Positions 1 through 9,098 of a stretch of 64,000 nt of DNA are shown piece by piece. How positions within the stretch are numbered: position 1 is the stretch's first letter; each line of letters starts with the position of its first letter. The position numbers and the translations under genes were made by a program. This DNA comes from Yersinia bercovieri ATCC 43970 (GTDB lineage Bacteria; Pseudomonadota; Gammaproteobacteria; Enterobacterales; Enterobacteriaceae), in assembly GCF_013282745.1 (NCBI RefSeq), contig NZ_CP054044.1:2046001-2110000 (forward strand), given 5' to 3'. The notes beneath the pieces are model-generated. The model saw only the letters and a list, made by a program, of their open reading frames with translations, was not told the DNA's origin and did no database searches.

Positions 1-79
1 GGTGAGCAGTTTGCATTATTTATCTTTCCTCACGAAACAACCACACTTTCTTCCGACATCACTAATGGGGAGTATCACA

Positions 80-1072
80 ATGCAACAACGTCAATTAGGT
101 TTGAATGGTCCGCAAGTCTCGGCACTGGGCCTTGGCTGCATGGGAATGAGTGATTTTTACTCCACCAATCAAGACCACAACGAGTCCATTGCAACCCTCC
201 ATCGGGCGCTGGAGCTGGGGGTGACGATGCTCGATACCGCAGATATGTATGGCCCCTTTACCAATGAAGAGTTGGTGGGTCGGGCGATTAAGGGCAAGCG
301 AGATCAAGTCTTTTTAGCCACCAAATTTGGTATTGTACGTGATCCGGCAAATCCGGCGGTACGTGGCGTCAGCAGCCGCCCTGACTACATTCGTCAGTCG
401 GTCGATGGCAGCTTGAAGCGGCTGGGTGTCGAGGTGATTGACCTCTATTACCAGCATCGTGGTGATCCCACAGTGCCAGTTGAAGAGGTGATTGGCACGC
501 TGGCTGATCTGGTCACCGCGGGTAAAATCCGTTATATCGGTCTGAGCGAGGTTTCGGCGGCTACCCTGGAGATAGCCCATCAGGTGCATCCGATTACTGC
601 GGTGCAGAGTGAATACTCACTGTGGACGCGAGATGCAGAGAGTTCTGTGTTGGCGACCTGCGAACGATTAGGTGTTGGGTTTGTCGCCTATAGCCCACTA
701 GGGCGCGGTTTCTTGACTGGCGCGATTCGTAGTCCAGACGATTTGGCTGCTGATGATTTTCGCCGCCATAACCCGCGTTTTCAGGGCGATAACTTTGCAC
801 TGAATCTGGCGCTGGCCGATAGCGTGATAAAAATGGCGCAAGATAAAGGGGTTAAACCGTCGCAACTGGCATTGGCGTGGGTATTGGCGCAGGGGAAACA
901 CATTGTGCCGATCCCTGGCACCAAACGTCGCAGCTATTTGGAAGAGAATTTGGCGGCATTAGAGGTGGAGCTCAGCCCGCAAGAGTTGGCAGCGCTGGAT
1001 GCGGTGTTCCCGTTCCATGCCGCAGCAGGTGAACGCTACGGCGCGGAAGGGATGGCCCATCTTAACGCCTGA
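80..1072 (+). CDS. Aldo/keto reductase
   Basis: 330-residue NADPH-dependent oxidoreductase of the aldo/keto reductase superfamily, a single TIM-barrel domain. The family tetrad is visible: Asp52 and Tyr57 in DTADMYG, Lys82 in ATKFG and His126 in YYQHR. The C-terminal cofactor-binding segment IPGTKR is present. The frame is open to base 2, but the ATG at 80 follows GGGGAG and gives the usual N-terminus MQQRQLG, so it is preferred. The gene converges on rsmC, with 2 bp between the stop codons. Sequence resembles the YajO/YakC-type enzymes; the physiological substrate cannot be told from sequence. Confidence 0.9.
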   Translation: MQQRQLGLNGPQVSALGLGCMGMSDFYSTNQDHNESIATLHRALELGVTMLDTADMYGPFTNEELVGRAIKGKRDQVFLATKFGIVRDPANPAVRGVSSRPDYIRQSVDGSLKRLGVEVIDLYYQHRGDPTVPVEEVIGTLADLVTAGKIRYIGLSEVSAATLEIAHQVHPITAVQSEYSLWTRDAESSVLATCERLGVGFVAYSPLGRGFLTGAIRSPDDLAADDFRRHNPRFQGDNFALNLALADSVIKMAQDKGVKPSQLALAWVLAQGKHIVPIPGTKRRSYLEENLAALEVELSPQELAALDAVFPFHAAAGERYGAEGMAHLNA

Positions 1073-1074
1073 TC

Positions 1075-2118
1075 TTAACGTTTTTTCTTAGCGTCTCGTG
1101 GCGCGCGCCCGACGGTTGCCTGATACACTTTAAAACGGCCATTCTGCGCCAGTACTTCATGGCTGCCAAATGCGGCATCCAGCAGGGCAGGATAAGGCAA
1201 GAAGGAGTTCGCCACGATACGCAATTTACCGCCGACATGCAGATGCGCGGTCGCACCACGGATCAGCATTTCAGCCGCTGTTAGGCTAGTTTGAATCCCA
1301 TCATGGAAAGGTGGGTTCGAAATAATCATCTCGAAACGGCCTTTGATGTCGGAATAGACATTGCTGGCAATCACTTGCGCATCAATATTATTCGCCGCCA
1401 GTGTCGCCCGGCTGGCTTCGATAGCTGCCGCAGAGACATCACTCAGGGTCCATTTGATTTTTGGCGATTGTTGCGCCAAAACCGAGGCCAGGACACCGGC
1501 ACCACAACCGACATCCAGCACGCTGCCTTTAAATGGCTCGCTGAATGTGGAGAGCAACAGATGGCTGCCTGAATCCAGCGAATCACGGCTGAACACACCC
1601 GGCAAGGTTTTCACTGTCACATCGCCCACCTGATAACTCTCCCACCAGTCATCGGCATCAAATTCTGGCTGTTTATCCAGGCGGCCATGGTACAAGCCAC
1701 AACGGCGAGCACTGTCTATCTTGGTCAACTGCGCGAAATCAGCGAGCATCTCTTCTGCGCTGCGCACGCCGCTGCGGTTTTCACCCACCACAAAAATATC
1801 GGTGCCGACCGGCAATAAGGAGAGCAGATTCGCCAATTGGAATTGGGCTTCTTGTTTGCTTTTTGGCCAGTAATAGACCAGCGTGTCGCAGGTCGCGACG
1901 ATTTCAGGTGTCGCCAAAAGCCCGAATTGCACACTCTCTTCCAGCGTATTGCTCAGTAATTGCCAGTGGTGATATTGATTGGAGTGAACCCGTACCCCGG
2001 CGGCATCAAACTGCGCTGGCAGCGCATCTTGCAAGTCACCGGCAAACAACACGTGGCGGGCTATAAATTCATCACTATGGCGCAGTATCACTTCACTGGC
2101 TGGGGTTAATGCTGACAT
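1075..2118 (-). CDS. rsmC: 16S rRNA m2G1207 methyltransferase RsmC
   Basis: 347 residues, matching E. coli RsmC nearly end to end. RsmC uses S-adenosylmethionine to methylate N2 of G1207 of 16S rRNA in the 30S subunit. It has the typical doubled layout: a degenerate N-terminal methyltransferase-like half and a catalytic C-terminal half with the SAM motif [11 protein letters not shown] and the base-flipping motif SNPPFHDG. The frame extends to 2136, but the Met at 2118 ([10 protein letters not shown]) aligns with the E. coli start. The gene is divergent from the toxin-antitoxin cassette; in E. coli holD follows directly. Confidence 0.95.
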   Translation of the reverse strand: MSALTPASEVILRHSDEFIARHVLFAGDLQDALPAQFDAAGVRVHSNQYHHWQLLSNTLEESVQFGLLATPEIVATCDTLVYYWPKSKQEAQFQLANLLSLLPVGTDIFVVGENRSGVRSAEEMLADFAQLTKIDSARRCGLYHGRLDKQPEFDADDWWESYQVGDVTVKTLPGVFSRDSLDSGSHLLLSTFSEPFKGSVLDVGCGAGVLASVLAQQSPKIKWTLSDVSAAAIEASRATLAANNIDAQVIASNVYSDIKGRFEMIISNPPFHDGIQTSLTAAEMLIRGATAHLHVGGKLRIVANSFLPYPALLDAAFGSHEVLAQNGRFKVYQATVGRAPRDAKKKR

Positions 2119-2153
2119 CAGTCTTTGGCTCCTCAATAATATAATCGGGGATT

Positions 2154-2192
2154 ATAGAGGTTTGTTGGCTCAACCTCTATTTTTGTATTTTT
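2154..2192 (+). terminator. Hairpin with T-rich tail next to rsmC
   Basis: ATAGAGGTT at 2154-2162 and AACCTCTAT at 2172-2180 form a perfect 9-bp stem with a 9-base loop, followed by TTTTGTATTTTTT. It reads as an intrinsic terminator on the + strand, although no + strand gene lies just upstream. The left arm belongs to the 15-bp repeat that flanks the toxin-antitoxin cassette, so the structure may have been created by the insertion. Confidence 0.5.
2155..2169 (+). repeat. Direct repeat, left copy (TA cassette boundary)
   Basis: TAGAGGTTTGTTGGC occurs here and again at 2928-2942, on either side of the toxin-antitoxin pair. This is what a duplicated insertion target or a recombination scar would look like. 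Joining the sequences outside the repeats would give a short rsmC-holD intergenic region like that of relatives without the cassette. Confidence 0.65.
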
Positions 2193-2351
2193 TAGACAAA
2201 ATAGAGGTGATGCTATCGCGACAAATTGTTGCATTTTGCGCTCTTGTGCCACATTATTGTGGGGTGTGTAATCTGTACATTAAAGAGTGCGTTTTACACG
2301 ACAAAAAGTGCAGCTACGCACGTTAAAAATTGCGCAAAAAGGAGTAAAACT

Positions 2352-2588
2352 ATGGCAATCAGTATTCGTCTGGATGAGGATTTTGTCACTGACGTTAAAA
2401 TTCACGCCGAAGCATCAAGTCGCAGCGTGCCAAAGCAGATCGAGCACTGGGCAAAAATTGGTCGTATCGCTGAGGATAACCCTGATCTGCCCTACAGCTT
2501 TATTCTGGAAACCTTACTGGCGAAGAGCGAAATCGAGAATAAGAAGGTGTCACGTTATGTCAGAAGAACCAAGCGGTCGGAAGATTGA
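2352..2588 (+). CDS. ParD-like type II antitoxin
   Basis: 78-residue protein starting MAISIRLDEDFVTD, a ribbon-helix-helix-type N-terminus, followed by a segment (PKQIEHWAKIGRIAEDNPDLP) typical of the ParD-like antitoxin family. Such proteins bind the operator as dimers and neutralise the partner toxin with the C-terminal part, here basic and lysine/arginine-rich. The ATG at 2352 follows AAAAAGGAGTAAAACT, a good ribosome site; the open frame before it looks unrelated. It overlaps the toxin start by 32 bp, so the pair is translationally coupled. The upstream region contains a GTGTAA/TTACAC inverted repeat (2266-2271, 2294-2299) that could be part of an autoregulatory operator. Confidence 0.8.
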   Translation: MAISIRLDEDFVTDVKIHAEASSRSVPKQIEHWAKIGRIAEDNPDLPYSFILETLLAKSEIENKKVSRYVRRTKRSED

Positions 2589-2886
2589 TGTTTATGAAAG
2601 TAGCCGCTTCGCAAAAGCGCTGAGTAGGCTCTCTGAACAACAACTTATTGTGGTTGAAGATCACATTGAGCTCATTATTACCAGCCCAGAAATAGGTGAA
2701 TTAAAGAAAGGTGACCTGAGCTATCTTCGGGTGCATAAGTTTCAGCTCAATAATCAACTGACGCTGCTGGGCTACAGTTGGATCGAGCAGAAAATTGAAT
2801 TGTATCTTTTGAGCCTCAGTTCCCATGAAAATTTCTATCAGGAGCAAAAGCGCCTACGTAAAGCGGATCTGAAACTGATTAGCTAA
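2557..2886 (+). CDS. RelE/ParE-family toxin
   Basis: 109-residue small basic protein beginning MSEEPSGRKIDVYES. The core reads as the compact RelE/ParE fold: an alpha-helical N-terminus (FAKALSRLSEQQLIVVEDHIE), then beta strands LSYLRVHKFQ, QLTLLGYSW and KIELYLLSLSSHENFY. Family members either cleave mRNA on the ribosome (RelE) or poison gyrase (ParE); which applies here cannot be told. The frame is open far upstream (from 2287) but the ATG at 2557, inside the antitoxin gene, gives the normal toxin length. With the antitoxin it forms a two-gene cassette inserted between rsmC and holD. Confidence 0.75.
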   Translation: MSEEPSGRKIDVYESSRFAKALSRLSEQQLIVVEDHIELIITSPEIGELKKGDLSYLRVHKFQLNNQLTLLGYSWIEQKIELYLLSLSSHENFYQEQKRLRKADLKLIS

Positions 2887-2927
2887 CTATATTTATCACC
2901 AATATGCCATCCGCTGAGCCTGATAAG

Positions 2928-2942
2928 TAGAGGTTTGTTGGC
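2928..2942 (+). repeat. Direct repeat, right copy (TA cassette boundary)
   Basis: Exact second copy of TAGAGGTTTGTTGGC, 773 bp after the first (2155-2169). It lies 41 bp after the toxin stop codon and about 60 bp ahead of holD. Confidence 0.65.
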
Positions 2943-3003
2943 GCATGTTCGATGGGTTTGCTAGCATAGCGTCGAAATAGGGGTCGCTCTGACAGGAAAT
3001 GGC

Positions 3004-3441
3004 ATGGCATCGAGACGAGACTTGCTGTTACAACAGCTTGGCATTACGCAGTGGACATTGCGCCGCCCAGCGGTCTTGCAGGGTGAAATTGCAGTGCGCT
3101 TACCCGAAGATACCCGCCTGCTGATCGTGGCAGATACGCTCCCTGAAGATGATGATCCGCTGTTGTGCGATGTATTGCGCAGCTTAGGGCTTACTCCTCG
3201 TCAGGCCTATGGGCTGACACCGGATCAGGTAGCCATGTTACCAGCGGATACGCAGTGCAACAGTTGGCGGCTGGGCATCAGTGAACCACTAGCGGTCGCG
3301 GGTGCACAGTTACACAGCCCGGCATTGGCCGGCCTTTATCAAGACGCGAGCGCGAAGCGCGCACTTTGGCAGCAGATTTGTCACCATGAAGCAGATTTCT
3401 ATCCTGACGCCAGCCGATCTGGCCACAGCGTACCAAATTGA
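3004..3441 (+). CDS. holD: DNA polymerase III psi subunit HolD
   Basis: 145 residues, collinear with E. coli HolD (SRRD...LQQLGITQW...LRRP near the N-terminus; CNSWRLG and ALWQQICHHEADF near the C-terminus). Psi joins chi in the clamp-loader complex, links it to single-stranded-DNA-binding protein, and binds tau/gamma through its N-terminal segment. The C-terminus is a little longer than in E. coli. The last 56 bp overlap rimI in another frame, the usual holD-rimI arrangement in enterobacteria. Confidence 0.93.
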   Translation: MASRRDLLLQQLGITQWTLRRPAVLQGEIAVRLPEDTRLLIVADTLPEDDDPLLCDVLRSLGLTPRQAYGLTPDQVAMLPADTQCNSWRLGISEPLAVAGAQLHSPALAGLYQDASAKRALWQQICHHEADFYPDASRSGHSVPN

Positions 3442-3829
3442 GCAAGCCAGCCACGCTTTCCCGTGGACGGAAAAAACCTTAGCCAGCAATCAGGGTGAGC
3501 GCTACCTCAATTTTAAGTTGAGTGTCGACCAGAACATGGTTGGTTTCGCCATTACCCAAATCGTATTGGATGAAGCAACGCTGTTTAATATCGCCATTGA
3601 TCCACAGTATCAGCGTCAGGGCTATGGACGCCTGCTGCTTGAACACCTGATTACCCAGTTGGAAACACGGGGTATTGTCACACTCTGGCTTGAAGTTCGG
3701 GCCTCAAACGCCGGCGCTATTGCCCTGTATGAGAGTCTCGGTTTTAACGAGGTCTCGGTGCGCCGCAACTACTACCCGAGTGCTGATGGGCGTGAAGATG
3801 CCATTATGATGGCGTTACCCATGGGATAG
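3386..3829 (+). CDS. rimI: Ribosomal protein S18 N-alpha-acetyltransferase RimI
   Basis: 147-residue GNAT acetyltransferase that acetylates the N-terminal alanine of ribosomal protein S18. The acetyl-CoA loop QRQGYGRLLL, the LEVRASNAGAIALYESLGF motif and the C-terminal RRNYY segment are the RimI signature. The frame is open from 3302, but the ATG at 3386 (MKQISILTPAD) gives the family length. It starts within holD, so translation is probably coupled. In E. coli yjjG follows; here a repeat-containing spacer separates rimI from prfC. Confidence 0.94.
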   Translation: MKQISILTPADLATAYQIEQASHAFPWTEKTLASNQGERYLNFKLSVDQNMVGFAITQIVLDEATLFNIAIDPQYQRQGYGRLLLEHLITQLETRGIVTLWLEVRASNAGAIALYESLGFNEVSVRRNYYPSADGREDAIMMALPMG

Positions 3830-3844
3830 CACTGTTTTTGCCGA

Positions 3845-3901
3845 TGGTTTGTCTTGAATAAGATGGTTTGTCTTGAATAACCGCTGGTTTGTCTTGAATA
3901 A
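3845..3901 (+). repeat. Three tandem 17-bp repeats
   Basis: TGGTTTGTCTTGAATAA occurs three times without mismatch at 3845-3861, 3864-3880 and 3885-3901, with periods of 19 and 21 bp. It starts 16 bp after the rimI stop codon. The spacing is close to two helical turns. No protein-binding motif was recognised. Confidence 0.9.
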
Positions 3902-3948
3902 ATTGTCTATCTCGCATAAATCAGGGAAAATACCGCGCTATAACCACT

Positions 3949-4009
3949 TATACCCCAAGTGACGGGTGTTGCCGCTGAATAGGCAGCAACGTCAAATAAG
4001 CGGGGTATA
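3949..4009. repeat. 61-bp palindromic intergenic repeat
   Basis: Terminal inverted repeats TATACCCC (3949-3956) and GGGGTATA (4002-4009) enclose an inner GTTGC/GCAAC pair, so the element can fold into a hairpin. It resembles short dispersed palindromic elements of Yersinia, sharing the TATACCC/GGGTATA ends of the ERIC element at 17643, but it is too short to be a full ERIC. Confidence 0.55.
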
Positions 4010-4102
4010 GCGCCATAATTCAATGCCTTGCTTTGCCTGACTGGCACATCAATAGGATGTGCGGCCCAGAGCAGGGCGGCCTAAAAGTAGAAATTTCAAA
4101 CT

Positions 4103-5692
4103 ATGTCTCCAAGTGAATATGCACTGGAAGTGGCGAAACGACGTACTTTCGCCATCATTTCCCACCCCGATGCCGGTAAAACTACCATTACCGAAAAAGT
4201 GTTGCTGTTTGGACACGCAATCCAGACCGCCGGTACGGTAAAAGGCCGTGGCTCAAGTCATCATGCCAAATCTGACTGGATGGAGATGGAAAAGCAGCGC
4301 GGTATCTCCATCACCACCTCGGTGATGCAGTTCCCGTACGGCGGTTGCCTGGTTAACTTGCTCGACACCCCAGGGCATGAAGACTTCTCTGAAGATACTT
4401 ATCGTACTCTGACCGCGGTCGACTGCTGCTTGATGGTGATCGATGCGGCTAAAGGGGTTGAAGACCGCACGCGCAAACTGATGGAGGTCACTCGTCTGCG
4501 TGATACGCCGATCCTGACCTTTATGAACAAATTGGACCGCGAGATCCGTGATCCGATGGAAGTGCTGGATGAAGTGGAGCGTGAGCTGAAAATTGCTTGT
4601 GCGCCAATCACCTGGCCGATTAGCTGTGGTAAGTCGTTTAAAGGGGTTTACCACCTCTATAAAAATGAAACTTACCTGTATCAGACCGGCAAAGGCCACA
4701 CCATTCAGGAAGTGCGCACTATTAAAGGGCTAAATAACCCGGATCTGGATGTTGCGGTGGGCGAAGATATCGCCAGGCAGTTCCGTCAGGAGCTGGAGCT
4801 GGTGCAGGGCGCTTCCCATGAGTTTGATCATGAAGCTTTCCTGTCGGGGGACTTAACGCCGGTCTTCTTTGGTACTGCGCTGGGTAACTTTGGTGTCGAC
4901 CATATGCTGGATGGTTTGGTGGAGTGGGCGCCAGCCCCGATGCCACGTAAAACCGACACACGGGTCGTGGTTGCGGCTGAAGAGAAATTCACCGGTTTTG
5001 TATTCAAGATTCAGGCCAATATGGACCCGAAACACCGTGACCGCGTTGCTTTTATGCGTGTAGTTTCAGGCCGTTACGAGAAAGGCATGAAACTGCGTCA
5101 GGTGCGCACCAAGAAAGATGTGGTGATTTCCGATGCGCTGACCTTTATGGCCGGTGACCGCTCACACATTGAAGAAGCCTATGCTGGCGACATTATCGGC
5201 CTGCATAACCATGGCACGATTCAAATCGGCGATACCTTCACCCAAGGTGAAGATATGAAGTTCACCGGTATTCCGAACTTCGCCCCTGAACTGTTCCGCC
5301 GCATTCGTCTGCGCGACCCATTGAAGCAAAAGCAGCTGCTGAAAGGTTTGGTTCAGCTGTCAGAAGAGGGCGCGGTGCAGGTGTTCCGCCCATTGACCAA
5401 CAACGATTTGATTGTCGGCGCGGTCGGTATTCTGCAGTTTGAAGTAGTTTCATCACGGCTGAAAAGCGAATATAACGTGGAAGCGGTATATGAATCCGTT
5501 AACGTCTCAACTGCCCGTTGGGTTGAGTGTGACGACGTGAAGAAATTCGAAGAGTTTAAACGTAAGAATGAAGTTAACCTGGCATTGGATGGTGGTGATA
5601 ATTTGAGCTATATCGCGCCAACCATGGTCAATCTTAATATTACGCAAGAGCGTTACCCAGAAGTCCGTTTCCGTAAAACTCGCGAGCATTAA
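4103..5692 (+). CDS. prfC: Peptide chain release factor RF3
   Basis: 529-residue translational GTPase that removes RF1 or RF2 from the ribosome after peptide release. Motifs in order: P-loop HPDAGKTT (21-28), switch region with [17 protein letters not shown] (88-95) and NKLD (142-145), then the elongation-factor-like beta barrel and the RF3 C-terminal domain. Length and sequence are nearly identical to other enterobacterial RF3 proteins. The start ATG at 4103 ([14 protein letters not shown]) is the conserved one. A strong hairpin follows the stop codon. Confidence 0.97.
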   Translation: MSPSEYALEVAKRRTFAIISHPDAGKTTITEKVLLFGHAIQTAGTVKGRGSSHHAKSDWMEMEKQRGISITTSVMQFPYGGCLVNLLDTPGHEDFSEDTYRTLTAVDCCLMVIDAAKGVEDRTRKLMEVTRLRDTPILTFMNKLDREIRDPMEVLDEVERELKIACAPITWPISCGKSFKGVYHLYKNETYLYQTGKGHTIQEVRTIKGLNNPDLDVAVGEDIARQFRQELELVQGASHEFDHEAFLSGDLTPVFFGTALGNFGVDHMLDGLVEWAPAPMPRKTDTRVVVAAEEKFTGFVFKIQANMDPKHRDRVAFMRVVSGRYEKGMKLRQVRTKKDVVISDALTFMAGDRSHIEEAYAGDIIGLHNHGTIQIGDTFTQGEDMKFTGIPNFAPELFRRIRLRDPLKQKQLLKGLVQLSEEGAVQVFRPLTNNDLIVGAVGILQFEVVSSRLKSEYNVEAVYESVNVSTARWVECDDVKKFEEFKRKNEVNLALDGGDNLSYIAPTMVNLNITQERYPEVRFRKTREH

Positions 5693-5713
5693 TCCCGCCG
5701 CAAGCCGCACGCT

Positions 5714-5736
5714 ATCGGGGTACAGCGTACCCCGAT
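5714..5736 (+). terminator. Hairpin after prfC
   Basis: ATCGGGGTAC and GTACCCCGAT form a perfect 10-bp stem with a 3-base loop, 21 bp after the prfC stop. There is no long T run after it, so it may be a weak terminator or an mRNA 3' end stabiliser. Confidence 0.6.
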
Positions 5737-6004
5737 TCATTAAACTCCCTCATAAACTCATCCCTAAGATAACTCTGACTTAATCATAAAAATCTGCCTT
5801 TAGGCCGATTCCGACTCTATTTCTCCTCAAATGCTCTATCTTTATAACTACGCACAGGATTGAGTCGCATTTACTTTGGGGCGACTAACCTGTAGTAATC
5901 GTAAAGTATTCATCAAATGGCTACCCCTCTGCGGTGGCATAAGAATCCGCAAATTGGGGCGTTATAGCCAGTTTGGGGTTCAAAACAATAAAAGGAAGAA
6001 ATCG

Positions 6005-6619
6005 ATGAAAAACACAAAATTTGCCCGTTCAGTGATGGCTGTTGTTTTAGGTACTGCGCTTATCAGCGGTAGTGTGCTGGCCGAAGACACTATGCTCAAT
6101 AAAGCCTCCAACGCTGTGGACAGGACCGGTGCCAAAATCGATAGCTCCATGAAGAAAGTGGATAATTACATGGGGGATAGCGCAGCAACGGCAAAAGTGA
6201 AAAGCGCGTTGCTGGAGGAGAAATCCCTCAAAAGTACTGATATTTCAGTTGAAACCAACCATGGCGTCGTGACGCTGAGTGGCTTCGTTACTTCTCAGGC
6301 AGAAGCTGAAACTGCCGTTGAAATTGCCGCAAACGTTGAAGGTGTAAAATCCGTTAGCGATAAGCTGCATGTGAAAGATCAGAAAACACAATCGGTTAGT
6401 GAATATGCTGGCGATGCTGCGACAACCAGCTCCATCAAGGCCAAATTACTGGCTGATGACATTGTCCCGTCACGTAAAATAAAAGTTGAAACCACCGAGG
6501 GTGTGGTGCAGTTGTCCGGTACTGTTGAGAATAAAGCTCAGTCCGAACGTGCTGAAAGTATCGCCAAAGCGGTAGATGGCGTGAAAAGTGTCAAAAATGA
6601 TCTGAGCATCAAGCCTTAA
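6005..6619 (+). CDS. osmY: Periplasmic BON-domain stress protein OsmY
   Basis: 204-residue precursor with a signal peptide (cleavage expected near SVLA-EDT, residue 27) and two BON domains (roughly 53-120 and 133-204), each with the GVVTLSG / GVVQLSG motif and a terminal VKSV strand. OsmY is a periplasmic protein induced by osmotic stress and in stationary phase, usually through RpoS. The ATG at 6005 follows AGGAAG. The upstream open frame from 5876 has no family similarity. The neighbours ytjA and yjjU keep the E. coli order. Confidence 0.93.
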   Translation: MKNTKFARSVMAVVLGTALISGSVLAEDTMLNKASNAVDRTGAKIDSSMKKVDNYMGDSAATAKVKSALLEEKSLKSTDISVETNHGVVTLSGFVTSQAEAETAVEIAANVEGVKSVSDKLHVKDQKTQSVSEYAGDAATTSSIKAKLLADDIVPSRKIKVETTEGVVQLSGTVENKAQSERAESIAKAVDGVKSVKNDLSIKP

Positions 6620-6643
6620 TTGTTATCCGACTGACGGGTGTTT

Positions 6644-6666
6644 CGTGGGTTATTGATTAGCCCACG
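6644..6666 (+). terminator. Hairpin between osmY and ytjA
   Basis: CGTGGGTTA and TAGCCCACG pair with one mismatch over a 5-base loop, 24 bp after the osmY stop. No T tract follows, so partial termination or mRNA stabilisation is the likely role. Confidence 0.5.
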
Positions 6667-6697
6667 GAATATTAATTAAAACGGTAAGGAGAAGCTT

Positions 6698-6859
6698 ATG
6701 TTTCGCTGGGGCATCATATTTCTGATTATTGCATTAATCGCTGCGGCATTAGGTTTTGGTGGGCTGGCGGGCACCGCAGCCTGGGCGGCGAAAGTCGTCT
6801 TCGTCGTCGGTATTGTGCTATTTCTCATCAGTTTGTTTACAGGACGTAAGCGCCTTTAG
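6698..6859 (+). CDS. ytjA: Small inner-membrane protein YtjA (DUF1328)
   Basis: 53-residue hydrophobic protein starting [16 protein letters not shown] and ending FTGRKRL. It has two transmembrane stretches (about 4-24 and 29-48) separated by [11 protein letters not shown], the pattern of the DUF1328/YtjA family. The function is unknown. AAGGAG lies just ahead of the ATG. It follows osmY as in E. coli and may be transcribed from the osmY promoter through the intervening hairpin. Confidence 0.9.
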   Translation: MFRWGIIFLIIALIAAALGFGGLAGTAAWAAKVVFVVGIVLFLISLFTGRKRL

Positions 6860-6931
6860 TATGGCGAGAGGGTTACAGCAAAGGTGAAGAAGGGGTATCC
6901 TCGACACCTGTTGTAGCCGAATTAAGGATGG

Positions 6932-8191
6932 ATGGTGGGATACAGAATACCTATCACGCTCGGAAATATTGAGCCACTCGCCTATAAACCATATCAACCC
7001 GGTAAAATGGCGTTGGTGTGTGAGGGGGGCGGGCAGCGGGGAATTTTTACAGCCGGTGTGCTGGATGAGTTCCAGCGCGCCCGCTTTAACCCTTTTGATC
7101 TAATGATCGGCACATCCGCTGGCGCACAAAACCTCTCCGCTTTTATTTGCGGCCAACCTGGCTATGCCCGTCGCGTCATTACCCGTTACACCACAACCGC
7201 TAATTTCTTCAATCCATTACGTTTTGTCCGTGGTGGGCACTTAATTGATCTCGATTGGCTGGTGGATATCACTTCACAGCAACTGCCGCTGGCACTCGAT
7301 CACGCCGAACAGCACCTGATTAATGGGCGCGAATTCTTAATGTGCGCCTGCCGTAGTGATGATTTCGAGCCAACCTATATCGCTCCCACCCGTGAAAGCT
7401 GGCTACCGGCGCTTAAAGCCTCCAGTGCCATTCCCGGTTTTTATCGTCAAGGCGTTGATTTGGATGGCATAAGTTATCAGGATGGCGGCATCAGTGATGC
7501 AATTCCGGTTGAAGAGGCCTATCGCCGTGGCGCGGATACTATCGTGGTTATCCGTACTGTTCCTTCGCAGGCTTACTGTACCCCGCAATGGATGAAGCGG
7601 ATGGAGCACCTGCTGAGTGAGAGCAGTTTGCAGCAGCTGGTGCGGATCATGCAACAGCATGAACAGAGCTATCATCGCATTCAGCAATTCATTGAAAAGC
7701 CGCCGGGTGACCTGCGGATTTTCGAGATTTTCCCGCCCAAACCCCTTGCCAGTAATGCACTAGGGAGCCGTGTGGCGGCACTGAATCAAGATTACCATTT
7801 GGGCCGCCGCTGTGGCCGCTATTTTCTGGCCACCGTCGGGCACTGGCTCTTGCCCCGTGACGGGCAGTATCAAGCTGAAATGAGTGGCGAGAAAACTGCG
7901 ATCCCTCTCTCCCGCCGTATGATCCAGCCACAAGATATTAACCAGCTAGATGATATGGCTGAGTTGATTGATAGCGATGATTCTTCATTTGATATCATTC
8001 AAACGCCAGATATTATCACTCCCGTCGATTCAGTTACCGTGGCAAATCAACATATTCCACCTCAGATGACCGTGGCAGACAGCGGGCTTATTTTGCCGAC
8101 CACCACGCACAATAAAAGCAAAAGTAAGCTGTTGGCGGGCGAGATTATTTCGCCTCTGAGCGCGGCAAAAAACAAAGGTGATACGGCCTAA
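6932..8191 (+). CDS. yjjU: Patatin-like phospholipase YjjU
   Basis: 419-residue patatin-family protein. It has the oxyanion glycine loop GGGQRG (32-37), the nucleophile elbow GTSAG (60-64, Ser62) and the catalytic DGG (184-186, Asp184), so an acyl hydrolase with a Ser-Asp dyad is expected. The C-terminal 100 residues are acidic and poorly conserved. The ATG at 6932 is used here; the following GTG (6935) would match the E. coli N-terminus equally well. Its stop overlaps the start of yjjV (TAATG), so the two are coupled. Confidence 0.88.
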   Translation: MVGYRIPITLGNIEPLAYKPYQPGKMALVCEGGGQRGIFTAGVLDEFQRARFNPFDLMIGTSAGAQNLSAFICGQPGYARRVITRYTTTANFFNPLRFVRGGHLIDLDWLVDITSQQLPLALDHAEQHLINGREFLMCACRSDDFEPTYIAPTRESWLPALKASSAIPGFYRQGVDLDGISYQDGGISDAIPVEEAYRRGADTIVVIRTVPSQAYCTPQWMKRMEHLLSESSLQQLVRIMQQHEQSYHRIQQFIEKPPGDLRIFEIFPPKPLASNALGSRVAALNQDYHLGRRCGRYFLATVGHWLLPRDGQYQAEMSGEKTAIPLSRRMIQPQDINQLDDMAELIDSDDSSFDIIQTPDIITPVDSVTVANQHIPPQMTVADSGLILPTTTHNKSKSKLLAGEIISPLSAAKNKGDTA

Positions 8192-9027
8192 TGGCACTGA
8201 TAGCGGGGCCGACGCCCTCATTTATTGATCCCCCCTATTTTGTTGACACCCACTGTCACTTTGACTTTCCACCATTCAGCGGTGAGGAGCTCGCCAGCTT
8301 AGCGAGCGCTGCGCAGGCGAATGTCAGGCAACTGATTATCCCTGCTGTGAGTACGGCTTACTTCCCCCGCATTTTAGCTTTGGCTGAGCGCTATCCGCCG
8401 CTGTTTGCCGCACTGGGTATGCACCCGCTCTATATTGCTGAGCATCAGGAGGCAGATTTAGCGGCGCTGGCCTCTTATTTGGCGAATAAACCGGAAAAAC
8501 TGGTAGCGGTGGGGGAGATTGGTCTGGATCTCTATATGGATGAGCCGCAGTTTCTACGACAATTAGCGCTATTACAGGCTCAGCTTAAGCTGGCTAAACA
8601 GCACGATCTCCCGGTTATTTTGCACTCCCGCCGCTCCCATGATCAACTGGCTGCCGCATTGCGCAAAGCTGCATTGCCGCGCACTGGTGTGGTGCATGGC
8701 TTTGCTGGCAGCTTAGCGCAAGCGCAGGCATTCATTCGCTTGGGTTATTACATTGGCGTTGGGGGAACCATCACCTATGAGCGGGCGCAGAAAACCCGCA
8801 AGGTTATGGCGGCATTACCGCTCTCTGCTCTGTTACTGGAAACTGATGCGCCGGACATGCCATTGGCCGGTTTCCAAGGTCAACCCAATCGACCCGAGCG
8901 TGCTGCCCATGTGTTCGCGGCCTTGTGTGAATTGCGCTCAGAAGCGCCGCAAGAGGTAGCCACCCATCTGCTGGCGAATAGTCAGCGCTTATTTCGCTTA
9001 CCCTCTGCTGATAAGCTTTCGCGATAA
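8191..9027 (+). CDS. yjjV: TatD-family metal-dependent hydrolase YjjV
   Basis: 278-residue amidohydrolase-fold protein of the TatD DNase family. Metal ligands are visible: His21 and His23 (THCHFD), Glu109 (GEIGLD), His145 (ILHSR), His169 (VVHGF) and Asp219 (ETDAPDMP). Family members are Mg-dependent 3'-5' exonucleases or related phosphoesterases; the substrate of YjjV itself is not settled. Translationally coupled to yjjU by a 1-bp overlap. In E. coli yjjW and yjjI follow; here a nucleoside transporter takes that place. Confidence 0.9.
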   Translation: MALIAGPTPSFIDPPYFVDTHCHFDFPPFSGEELASLASAAQANVRQLIIPAVSTAYFPRILALAERYPPLFAALGMHPLYIAEHQEADLAALASYLANKPEKLVAVGEIGLDLYMDEPQFLRQLALLQAQLKLAKQHDLPVILHSRRSHDQLAAALRKAALPRTGVVHGFAGSLAQAQAFIRLGYYIGVGGTITYERAQKTRKVMAALPLSALLLETDAPDMPLAGFQGQPNRPERAAHVFAALCELRSEAPQEVATHLLANSQRLFRLPSADKLSR

Positions 9028-9098
9028 CACCGTCTCCTCGATTGCACATGAAAAGCTAACTAATAATTAGCGTGCCATTTCTTCTATTGTGATTTTTC

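Noticed and set aside
2155..2180. Integron attC site beside the toxin-antitoxin cassette
   Set aside because: One RYYYAAC-like core (GCTCAAC) is visible, but the matching GTTRRRY core and bulged hairpin at the other end are missing.
2287..2886. 199-codon version of the toxin gene
   Set aside because: The first 90 codons are antitoxin sequence read out of frame. The ATG at 2557 gives a normal RelE/ParE length.
3845..3901. CRISPR-like repeat array
   Set aside because: Only three 17-bp units with 2-4 bp between them, no unique spacers and no cas genes. It is a short tandem repeat.
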